Source: Treponema sp.
Lineage (GTDB): Bacteria > Spirochaetota > Spirochaetia > Treponematales > Breznakiellaceae
Assembly: GCA_031254795.1 (NCBI GenBank)
Contig: JAIRTS010000117.1
Location: forward strand, 1 to 6,759
DNA: 6,759 nucleotides
Direction of reading: 5' to 3'
The number at the start of each line of letters is the position of its first letter. Positions within the stretch are counted from its first letter, which is position 1. A program made the position numbers and the translations under genes. Shown one piece after another: positions 1 through 6,107 of the stretch. The notes below the pieces were generated by a model. The model was not told the DNA's origin. It saw only the letters and a list, made by a program, of their open reading frames with translations, and made no database searches.

Positions 1-109
1 AATATTTCCCCCGCCAATCTTACGGGAAAATTCGGATAGTTTAATTTATGCGGAATAACCCTGCCGCCCGAGAAGTCTTCATAATTATTTTTGAAAAAAT
101 ATTTGTATA
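1..109. other. AT-rich non-coding spacer at the left edge
   Basis: No gene is supportable here. On the minus strand a 13-codon reading frame begins at 82 (MKTSRAAGLFRIN, stop 43-41) and resembles nothing I know; it may be debris of a lost gene. At the extreme edge the minus strand ends GGCGGGGGAAATATT, which looks like a ribosome binding site, so another minus-strand gene may start just outside the window. Confidence 0.35.
86..101. repeat. Short AT-only inverted repeat after the pseudogene
   Basis: TATTTTT (86-92) and AAAAATA (95-101) are perfect 7-base inverted arms around a 2-base centre. The stem has no G or C and no separate U-run, so it is a poor intrinsic terminator candidate. It may just reflect AT-rich spacer sequence. 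Confidence 0.3.
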
Positions 110-815
110 TCATTGTTTAATGGTGTATCGCGGGCGCAATACGCTGCCTTTCAGCGCTTCTCTCGTTATCCTGATATTTTCAAGCCAGTCGCGGGAAAAG
201 AGATCAAGCGCGATGACATCCGCGCTGGTCGCCTCCGTTATTGTTTTCGCGGTCGCGGAGGGAAACTCCGTCTGAACGAAAATAGCGGCCGGCTTTTCCC
301 GTCCGGCTTTTTCAATAAGCGAGTTGAGCGCCCGATGCCCATGCTTCTTGCCGCCGGTTTCCACCGCTTCTGTCTGATATTGAATTTATCAAGAAAATAC
401 CCGAAGGCCGGAGATGCGCGAACACAGGCTCTCCGCCCAATGGCCAAGCTCTTGGCGCAAAGACTCGAATTCCGCGTTGATTTTTGCGACAAGCTTTTGA
501 TAATTCCGTTCACACACGCTCTTGTTGTGTCCTTGTCAAGCGTGGAGAGTTGAGTTTTGATATGCCGCCGCCAGTATCTTCGCAGGTTCTCTCCCAAGCC
601 GAATGTCTGCCAATGCCCCGCAAGCGTTAATATGTCAAAGGCGAACCTGACGCGGTGTCTGTGCTGTGGCGCGCCGGAGACCCGCGCAATCGCTCCACAA
701 ACCACGCCTGCGGCAAGACACTCGCCGCGACAACAGGCTTTGTTGAGGATGAATCCGGTTTTGAACACGATAAAAATGTGAACATACATAATAATGCGGA
801 CGGCCTCGAAATCGT
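110..815 (-). pseudogene. Decayed zinc/manganese-type ABC transporter substrate-binding lipoprotein (ZnuA-like)
   Basis: An intact version would bind Zn2+ (or Mn2+) outside the membrane and pass it to an ABC importer. Reading on the minus strand, the protein is scattered over three frames. Frame 1 (about 815-630) has a signal core ALLCMFTF, a lipobox FLSC with Cys at 767-765, then KPVVAASVLPQAWFVER and SPLTY (family SPHTYEP), ending at TAA 629-627. Then come LGREPAKILAAAY (598-560), QLSTLDKD (552-529), NKSVCERNYQKLVAKINAEF (526-467) continuing to about 428, VFAH (425-414), PAFGYFLDKFNIRQ (411-370), and EAVETGGKKHGHRALN (370-323) through FVQTEFPSATAKT to the TGA at 112-110. At least five frame changes, two stops and an internal deletion of roughly 80-100 codons are needed, so it cannot encode a working protein. 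No start codon begins frame 1 upstream; ACG at 815-813 may be a former ATG. It follows the acyltransferase stop by about 8 bases, so it was probably the operon's next gene. Confidence 0.88.
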
Positions 816-822
816 CTGGTTC

Positions 823-2199
823 TTATTCCGTTTCCTCTCTGCTGTTCGTCAGTTCAAGAAATTTTTCCTCCAGTTCAGCCATCACTTTTTTCACGGTTTC
901 CTTTCTGTCATGATGATAGGCGTCAAGACAATCGTTCAGATTGATGGGAGCGGATGTTTTGACAATCACCTTGTTCGGATGAATGAGCTTTCTTGTTCCA
1001 AAAACGCCTCCCATGGTGCGGTTCGCAAAGTCCCACAGGTTCTGTACATATTCAATCTGCTGATACAGCGGACTCTCCGCCGTAGGCGCCGGCGCGCAGC
1101 GGAGATACCACACAAAGTCAACTATTTCAAGATGACGACTCGCATGCCACGCTTCCCCCGCGTTGAGATCCGCTATTGAACGGTCAAGTTGAGGCATGTC
1201 ATCCAGCGATATTTTTCCCGGAATGAAGATGTGATCCCAGCATATCTGCCGCAGGGAGTACATTCTGGCAAAGATGTCGCCGCGCTTTGTCACGTCAAGT
1301 GTTTTTTCGGTACGATCCAAACATTTTTCTATAAGGGCGTCAATTCGCTCTGAAAAATTCTCCGCCCTTTTATCGGTTTTTATACCGTAACGCTTTTCGT
1401 TTTTTTCAAGGATGAGTTCCCTGCACAGGCGCAGCCTTTCGTCAAGCGGCGTTCTCCGGTCTTTGGGGCGTTCCACTCCGACGCACCGCTCAACGCTTCG
1501 CAACAATTTTTCCATCAACTTCCTGGCGCGGCCCGCGCCTGCGGCGCTCCCGTTGTAACAATACTGCACCGAGACTGGCAGCACCTCAACCGGACACAGC
1601 TTTTCGCTTTTTTCAAGCCGTTCCGCCACGGTAAACCCTATGCGCACCGCTCCCTGCTCCAGATGGGGCGTCCGATCTGAAAAGTAAGAAACCTGTCCTT
1701 CCGGGGCGATGGCTACCGGGTAAGGCCCGTCCGTCAAAGCCTTGTAGATGCATTCCATACTGCGCGAATCAAATTTCGTGTGATACACGGGCATGGCGCC
1801 GATTCGTGGAAGAATAAACCGCGCGAGCGCTCCGCCCCAGCGCAAGACTTCGTATCCATACACAAACCTAAGGTGGGGCGGAATCGCGCATACGGCGCCC
1901 GCTTTTCCAGCGAGCGTCTTGAGGCGGCACAGGGTGAACCATCCCAGTATTTGCGGCTCCGCGCCGGTTGGATGCAGAAAAGCGACGATGCATCGGCTTT
2001 CGTTTTTGAAGGCGCGGGTAAAACTTTCAATCAAATGCCCTTTTTCTTGCGCGCTGACTTTCGCGCCGCCGATAAATTGACGCAGATACAACCGTCCGAC
2101 CAAACGGCACAGCAACCGTGCCCTCAGAGAAACGCGAGGTTCAGGCGCGACGATGTCAGGCGCAGATTTTGTTACGGGTTGCATATAAGGTTTATACAT
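823..2199 (-). CDS. PlsC-like (lysophospholipid / 1-acylglycerol-3-phosphate type) acyltransferase family protein
   Basis: Proteins of this superfamily move acyl chains onto glycerophospholipid or related acceptors at the cytoplasmic membrane. The 458 residues are nearly twice a typical PlsC. Motif I reads HPTGAE (76-81), H-x4-E rather than the common H-x4-D; motif II may be GAMPVYHTKFD (134-144); motif III is IAPEGQVSYFSD (164-175), matching FPEG-type motifs; motif IV may be VEVLPVSVQY. These residues span the N-terminal half. The C-terminal portion (about 225-458) is charged and helical-looking with no domain I recognise. No obvious signal peptide or clear membrane helix is visible. The ATG at 2199 lies 11 bases after the glycosyltransferase stop with only a weak AGAAG ribosome site, so translation may be coupled; Met6 (2184) is an alternative start. 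With the glycosyltransferase it suggests glycolipid or envelope lipid synthesis. The acceptor is unknown. Confidence 0.8.
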   Translation of the reverse strand: MYKPYMQPVTKSAPDIVAPEPRVSLRARLLCRLVGRLYLRQFIGGAKVSAQEKGHLIESFTRAFKNESRCIVAFLHPTGAEPQILGWFTLCRLKTLAGKAGAVCAIPPHLRFVYGYEVLRWGGALARFILPRIGAMPVYHTKFDSRSMECIYKALTDGPYPVAIAPEGQVSYFSDRTPHLEQGAVRIGFTVAERLEKSEKLCPVEVLPVSVQYCYNGSAAGAGRARKLMEKLLRSVERCVGVERPKDRRTPLDERLRLCRELILEKNEKRYGIKTDKRAENFSERIDALIEKCLDRTEKTLDVTKRGDIFARMYSLRQICWDHIFIPGKISLDDMPQLDRSIADLNAGEAWHASRHLEIVDFVWYLRCAPAPTAESPLYQQIEYVQNLWDFANRTMGGVFGTRKLIHPNKVIVKTSAPINLNDCLDAYHHDRKETVKKVMAELEEKFLELTNSREETE

Positions 2200-2210
2200 A
2201 ACGCCGGCTT

Positions 2211-2999
2211 CTACTGTTCCTTTGCCGAGACAGTTTTTTTGTTTTTGAAAAATTTATAGAACAACAGAAGAAATATATAGTAGATGTACGGAAACAGCCG
2301 CAAAAAATGCGCCGGTTTTTTTAAGCAAAACCCAATCCATTCAAGACCGTGCTTAAAGGTATATTCCGTCGGATGGCGTTTCTTGTTCGCAAAAACTTCA
2401 TACATATCGCTGCACCAGAGCCGGATGCCGGGACCCAGCTTGTCACCCTTGCGTTGTATCCACAGTTCCTCCCCCTGAACGCCCTTGCCGACAAGCAGAA
2501 GGGATGGCGCGGCTTTTCGTATGGCTTCGAGAATGGCGTCCTCTCTGTTTTTTTTGAAGCGTCCGGCGCAACGTCCCACAATTTGCAGGTATGGAAAGGT
2601 ATGCTTGACATTTTTTTCGGCTTTCTCAAGGACTTTTTTCTTGCCGCCCATGAGGTACACCGACTGTTCCCGAATCTCAAGAAGGGAAAGAAGCGCGATA
2701 ATGAAATCAAACGGCATGTACCGAATCGGTTTCTTGCCAAGCGCAAAACGCGAGCCGCCGACTAAACTTTTCGATATGGGGATAATCACATCCGCGTTAA
2801 GCACATAAGAACGGTATTCGTTGTTTCGCCTCGCCCTCAACAAATCCCACAGGGACAACAGCACGATGTGTTTAGCTCCTCCGCTTCCCAGCAGGTTGCC
2901 GATAACAATAGGAAGATTTTCTTTTTCGACAGTATCTATCGGCACATTCAACAGGTTGATCCGTTCTTTCACCTGCCCTGTGGAGTTTTCAACATCCAT
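2211..2999 (-). CDS. WecG/TagA/CpsF-family (GT26) glycosyltransferase, divergent active site
   Basis: GT26 enzymes move a sugar such as ManNAc or ManNAcA from a UDP donor to a lipid-linked acceptor on the inner membrane face during envelope glycan synthesis. The 262 residues fit the family's usual 240-260. Family-like parts: the start LLNVPIDTV (16-24), HIVLLSLWDLLRARRNNEYRSYVLNADVIIP (44-74, the donor-site region), SVYLMGGKKKVLEKAEKN (113-130), ILEAIRKAAPSLLLVGKG (156-173, usually followed by a Gln/Glu-rich segment) and GLEWIGFCLKKPAHFLRLFPYIYY (218-241). The hydrophobic, basic C-terminus (232-262) probably binds the membrane. The usual Pro-Asp-Gly motif, which holds the catalytic Asp in TagA, reads PIS (74-76), and the Thr-Asn-type motif before it reads LLSLWD. 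The fold assignment is good, but activity and substrate are uncertain. The gene overlaps rsmE by 31 bases and ends 11 bases before the acyltransferase. Confidence 0.85.
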   Translation of the reverse strand: MDVENSTGQVKERINLLNVPIDTVEKENLPIVIGNLLGSGGAKHIVLLSLWDLLRARRNNEYRSYVLNADVIIPISKSLVGGSRFALGKKPIRYMPFDFIIALLSLLEIREQSVYLMGGKKKVLEKAEKNVKHTFPYLQIVGRCAGRFKKNREDAILEAIRKAAPSLLLVGKGVQGEELWIQRKGDKLGPGIRLWCSDMYEVFANKKRHPTEYTFKHGLEWIGFCLKKPAHFLRLFPYIYYIFLLLFYKFFKNKKTVSAKEQ

Positions 3000-3763
3000 T
3001 CCGCACTCTCCAAAAGTAAGATACGAATTGCCGCCACCGCGTATACGGCCGCAGTTTCGGCTCTCAGCACATTGGCCCCTATGACAAGGGGCTTGAAACC
3101 CGCCCGTACGAACCGTTCGGCCTCTTCCGGGGAAAATCCCCCTTCCGGGCCGACAACTGCGGCGACGCAATCAGGGTTTCCCGCAAGACAGCGATGAAAG
3201 CTGCCGCTCGCCGTAAACGGCTCCTGATGAAGCAGGATGCCCGCCGGATTTTTATACCGTTTTCCAACAGTTTCCCAATAGGAAAAAACAGCGTCAACCG
3301 TACATGCCTCTTTAACGCGGGTCTCAACGACAGAACCGCTTTGCTGGCGGGCCTCTTTAACGATCCGCTTCCACCGGTTGATTTTTCCAGCCGTTTCTTC
3401 CGCTCCTTTTAATTTCGGCACGGTGTACGCGGAGACGAAGGGAATAATTTCCGCAACGCCGCTTTCCGCGGCCTGCCGGACGATTTGGTCTATCTTGGCG
3501 CCCTTGGGCAGAGACTGAAAAAGGAGTACGGGCGGCAGATGCGAGCTTGCCATTCGCTCGACAGGCGCAAGACATTCGCAGACAATGGCGTCGCCGGACA
3601 CGGCTTGCACCAGCGCCCGGGTTTCGGTTCCATCCGGCAAACGCGCCGTGAATACATCGCCTTCGCGTAAACGCCTGACCCTCGCAAGGTAGCGGTAATC
3701 AGCGCCGGTCAAGCGCACCACTCCGTGAGCGTCGTCTGGATGCGGCAGAAGGAATTGTTTCAT
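2969..3763 (-). CDS. rsmE: 16S rRNA (uracil1498-N3)-methyltransferase RsmE
   Basis: RsmE is a cytoplasmic SAM-dependent SPOUT-class enzyme that methylates N3 of U1498 in helix 44 of 16S rRNA in the assembled 30S subunit. The 264 residues are slightly longer than the usual 240-250. An N-terminal PUA-like barrel (about 1-70, KQFLLPHPDDAHGVVRLTG) is followed by the knotted SPOUT domain (75-255). Landmarks are KGAKIDQIVRQAAESG (88-102), RWKRIVKEARQQSG (130-143), VVGPEGGFSPEEAE (203-216) and IGANVLRAETA (228-238), the last two forming the SAM pocket of the trefoil knot. The ATG overlaps the protease stop as ATGA, so translation is probably coupled; a GGAGGAA sits 14 bases upstream, farther than ideal. 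The extra C-terminal residues come from the 31-base overlap with the next gene. No defect is seen. Confidence 0.95.
   Translation of the reverse strand: MKQFLLPHPDDAHGVVRLTGADYRYLARVRRLREGDVFTARLPDGTETRALVQAVSGDAIVCECLAPVERMASSHLPPVLLFQSLPKGAKIDQIVRQAAESGVAEIIPFVSAYTVPKLKGAEETAGKINRWKRIVKEARQQSGSVVETRVKEACTVDAVFSYWETVGKRYKNPAGILLHQEPFTASGSFHRCLAGNPDCVAAVVGPEGGFSPEEAERFVRAGFKPLVIGANVLRAETAAVYAVAAIRILLLESAEWMLKTPQGR
3006..3011 (-). promoter_or_regulatory. Ribosome binding site deciding the glycosyltransferase start
   Basis: GGAGAG ends 6 bases before the ATG at 2999 and lies inside the 3' end of rsmE. It fixes the start at MDVENSTGQV; the in-frame codons farther upstream read as Arg/Cys/Gly-rich out-of-frame rsmE sequence. 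Confidence 0.65.
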
Positions 3764-5247
3764 GAGGCTGCCGGCAGTTCCTCCATTTCAGCCTCGTCTT
3801 GCAGTTGTCTCAGGGTCTTTGTGCCCCGCAACAGTTGTTTATATGAGCCGTCGTTGAGGATATTCACCGCTTCCTGCAACTGAACATCGTAGTCAAGGTC
3901 GTACACCGGCGCAGCCGTCATACGATTCTGTTCGTTTCTGATGAGAATACGCAGCAGCTCCGCGTCAAGGGAGTATTTCGCGCTTAACTGCGCCGCGTAT
4001 GCGTTTATTTCCGCAAATGAAAGATTCGGACGCTCCTTTACATACGCCGGAATCTCGTTCGCTTCGACAAGCGCCTTGAGGTTTGGCGTGTCCTCCTCGG
4101 TGAATTCGGGCGCTTTCACTCCCCTGTCGGGCGGGATGCCGATCTTGTCAATATTCACATCGCTTGGGGTATAATACCGCGCGACCGTGATTTTGTACCC
4201 GTCCTCGCTGCCATGTATCGGGAAGACCTGCTGCACCGAGCCTTTTCCATAGGATTTCTCACCCACAAGATACGCCCTGCCTCTGTCCTTCAACGCGCCC
4301 GCGACGATCTCCGACGCTGAGGCGGACGCATTGTTGATAAGTACGACAACAGGCATATCAGCGGGAACCGCGGCGTCCTTTTGAGCGGAAAAGACGCGGT
4401 TTTCTCTGGGTATTCGGGACTTGGTGCTGACCACGACGCCGCCGTCCAGAAACAGATTGCAGACATCAATCGCCGCGTTGAGCAGTCCGCCATAATTGTT
4501 CCGCAAATCAAGGATCAGCGCCTTGTAATTATGCTCGCGGAAATACGCCAGCGCATCTTTCGCCCGCTCGCTGGTCATGGGGGTGAACGTAAGGAGCTTG
4601 AGGTAGCCCGCATCGCCTATCATGGCGTATTTCGCGGTTGGCACTTCAATAACGGCTCTCGTAATCGTCACCGAAAATTCGATGTTCGCCCCCCGCCGGA
4701 TAAGCGTCGTGACATCGGTGCCGGGCTTGCCGCGCAGTCGCTCAAGCACCTCGTCCATGGTGAGATCATCGGTCGGCTCGCCGTCAATTTTGATGATGAG
4801 GTCGCCGGCGTTGATTCCCGCGCGCCAGCCGGGCGTGTCTTCCATAGGCGCGGCCACTTCAACGTACGGGGGATTTCCGTCTCTCGCCTCAACCGGTTTT
4901 GAAATATACAAACCAACGCCTCCAAAATTGCCTGAAGTCGTGTCGTTTAAATCCAGCATATCCCGCGCGGACAAAAAGTTCGAATGCGGATCCCCGAGCG
5001 CGTCGAACATTCCGTTCATGGCGCCTTCGTACAGCGTCCTTGGATCAACTTCGTCAACATAATGGTTTTGAATAAATTCAAGTATCTGTTGTACTATTGA
5101 GCCGTACTGTCGTGGACTTTGATTTCCCTGCGCGTCCGCGTAAGAAACCGGAGTCACCATCAGGACAACGCCAAGCCCGATGGAGGAAATCCACCAGAGA
5201 ACGGGCGTTATCTTTTTATTTGCAAGAGAAAAGATACGCTTTTGCAT
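3760..5247 (-). CDS. C-terminal processing protease, S41A family, exported, with PDZ domain
   Basis: This Ser-Lys protease trims or degrades proteins from their C-termini in the periplasm or at the membrane. Numbered from the ATG at 5247 (495 residues): an export signal at about 1-40 (QKR then LANKK, a hydrophobic core VLWWISSIGLGVVLMV, then YADAQG), an N-terminal helical region 45-100 including YVDEVDPRTLYEGAMNGM, a PDZ domain at about 110-199 starting GVGLYISKP, and the S41 core 200-380. Catalytic Ser310 sits in NNASASASEI and Lys335 in GEKSYGKGSVQ, 25 residues apart as in CtpB and Prc; Gln339 completes the triad. About 115 residues with no recognised domain follow. An in-frame ATG at 5340 overlaps the folE2 stop (ATGA), but it lacks a ribosome site and would put 31 residues ahead of the signal peptide. 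I therefore prefer 5247, although coupled translation from 5340 on the long mRNA remains possible. Confidence 0.93.
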   Translation of the reverse strand: MQKRIFSLANKKITPVLWWISSIGLGVVLMVTPVSYADAQGNQSPRQYGSIVQQILEFIQNHYVDEVDPRTLYEGAMNGMFDALGDPHSNFLSARDMLDLNDTTSGNFGGVGLYISKPVEARDGNPPYVEVAAPMEDTPGWRAGINAGDLIIKIDGEPTDDLTMDEVLERLRGKPGTDVTTLIRRGANIEFSVTITRAVIEVPTAKYAMIGDAGYLKLLTFTPMTSERAKDALAYFREHNYKALILDLRNNYGGLLNAAIDVCNLFLDGGVVVSTKSRIPRENRVFSAQKDAAVPADMPVVVLINNASASASEIVAGALKDRGRAYLVGEKSYGKGSVQQVFPIHGSEDGYKITVARYYTPSDVNIDKIGIPPDRGVKAPEFTEEDTPNLKALVEANEIPAYVKERPNLSFAEINAYAAQLSAKYSLDAELLRILIRNEQNRMTAAPVYDLDYDVQLQEAVNILNDGSYKQLLRGTKTLRQLQDEAEMEELPAAS

Positions 5248-5253
5248 GATCCT

Positions 5254-5282
5254 ATTGTAGGGAAGTTCGAGCGGATAGTCAA
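5254..5282 (-). promoter_or_regulatory. Sigma70-type promoter for the processing protease gene, apparently leaderless
   Basis: A TTGACT -35 box (5282-5277, 5 of 6 consensus bases) and a TACAAT -10 box (5259-5254, 5 of 6) are separated by exactly 17 bases. Counting from the -10 box, +1 falls at about 5247, the A of the ATG that begins the signal peptide of the protease. The promoter lies between folE2 and that ATG. If used, it would give a transcript for the protease and downstream genes independent of folD-folE2, with essentially no 5' leader. The boxes and spacing are seen directly; activity and start point are inferred. Confidence 0.6.
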
Positions 5283-5336
5283 CGCCTTTTCGCGCGATAT
5301 TTTCCAGCGGAAAGCCAGTGGAAAACCAGCGAAGCG

Positions 5337-6107
5337 TCATCCAACATATTCGGCGCGCGCAAACGCGCTGTGGTTGTGAATGCTCTCAAAATTTTCAGCT
5401 TCAACGGAAAAACGGGGAAATTGCTTGATGTCTCGTATGCTTAGGTACACGTCTCTCACCAAATCTTCAACAAATTTCGGGTTGTCATAGGCGCGTTCGG
5501 TGATGAATTTTTCATCTTCGCGTTTCAAAAGCGAATAGACCGGACTCGAAGCGGCTTTTTCCACAATGTCAATGACATCTTCTATCCAGAAAAAAGGCCC
5601 CAATTCCAGCGTAACTTTCACGATTCCCCGCTGGTTGTGCGCCCCGCGCTCGCTTATGGCTTTTGAACAAGGACACACGGTGGCGACCGGTACGGAAATC
5701 GACACGGTGAAATGCCTGCCGCGCGCGTTGACCTCCCCCTGATAGTTGCACCGGTAGCTCATCATGCCCGGAAGCGCGGAAACAGGCGCGGTTTTTTCAA
5801 GAAAATACGGAAAATTCACAACGCCGAAACTCGCCTCCGCGTCCAGGTCTCCGCGAATATCGGCGAGCATGTTCAAAAACATAGGCATCGTGAGATCGTT
5901 GCGGTACCGGTGAAAGATTTCAATGAACCTGCTCATGTGGGTTCCCTTGAAATGTTTCGGCAGGTTTGCGAAAAGATCGACTGTCGCGGATGTATACTGC
6001 GACTTGTTTTTCTTGTCAAGCACACGGATAGGGTACTCAAGACCCTTGACGCCAACCTTGTCGAGCGGAATCTCCCGCGTATCGGCTTGATTCTGCACAT
6101 CAAGCAT
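5337..6107 (-). CDS. folE2: GTP cyclohydrolase I type 2 (FolE2)
   Basis: FolE2 converts GTP to 7,8-dihydroneopterin triphosphate plus formate, the first step of pterin and folate synthesis, in the cytoplasm. It belongs to the T-fold COG1469 family, unrelated in sequence to zinc-dependent FolE. The 256 residues match the family length. The signature VCPCSKAISERGAHNQRG (144-161) carries the conserved metal-binding Cys and the His of GAHNQR; NPKFVEDLVRDV (209-220) and the C-terminal ENFESIHNHSAFARA (238-252) are also typical. I chose the ATG at 6107 because it begins MLDVQNQADTREIPLD, a family-like N-terminus, and has a GAGAAG ribosome site 7 bases upstream. A start 10 codons earlier would add an Arg-rich stretch made of folD sequence. 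It overlaps folD by 8 bases. FolE2 works with metals other than zinc and in many bacteria belongs to the zinc-starvation response. Confidence 0.95.
   Translation of the reverse strand: MLDVQNQADTREIPLDKVGVKGLEYPIRVLDKKNKSQYTSATVDLFANLPKHFKGTHMSRFIEIFHRYRNDLTMPMFLNMLADIRGDLDAEASFGVVNFPYFLEKTAPVSALPGMMSYRCNYQGEVNARGRHFTVSISVPVATVCPCSKAISERGAHNQRGIVKVTLELGPFFWIEDVIDIVEKAASSPVYSLLKREDEKFITERAYDNPKFVEDLVRDVYLSIRDIKQFPRFSVEAENFESIHNHSAFARAEYVG

Noticed and set aside
6..36. TTTCCC ... GGGAAA inverted arms at the left edge as a terminator
   Set aside because: The stem is only 6 bases around a long loop and has no clear U-run on the minus strand; it may instead include a ribosome site for a gene outside the window.
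110..364. Open frame of 84 codons on the minus strand starting with GTG
   Set aside because: This is the intact C-terminal third of the ZnuA-like pseudogene, with no signal sequence or ribosome site, so I do not call it a separate gene.
238..789. Open frame of 183 codons on the minus strand
   Set aside because: Only its PAFGYFLDKFNIRQ and QLSTLDKD parts are family-like; the rest is out-of-frame readout of the decayed ZnuA-like gene.
655..1179. Plus-strand open frame crossing the acyltransferase end and the pseudogene
   Set aside because: It spans two unrelated minus-strand genes, and its Arg-rich tail is typical of antisense translation.
1780..2259. Long open frame on the plus strand opposite the acyltransferase
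   Set aside because: It is antisense readout of a gene with recognisable motifs on the minus strand; composition looks random.
3000..3170. N-terminal extension of the glycosyltransferase frame
   Set aside because: The 57 extra residues are Arg/Gly/Cys-rich, lie wholly within rsmE in another frame, and precede a well-placed ribosome site at 3011-3006.
4381..4902. Long open frame on the plus strand opposite the protease
   Set aside because: It is a shadow of the protease gene, with low-complexity charged sequence, no family resemblance and no plausible ribosome site.
5991..6019. TTGACA - 17 bases - TATACA on the minus strand inside folE2
   Set aside because: The -35 is perfect and the spacing ideal, but the -10 matches only 4 of 6 bases, it lies within conserved FolE2 coding sequence (LDKKNKSQYT), and no gene starts soon after it. 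Probably chance, though weak internal activity cannot be excluded.
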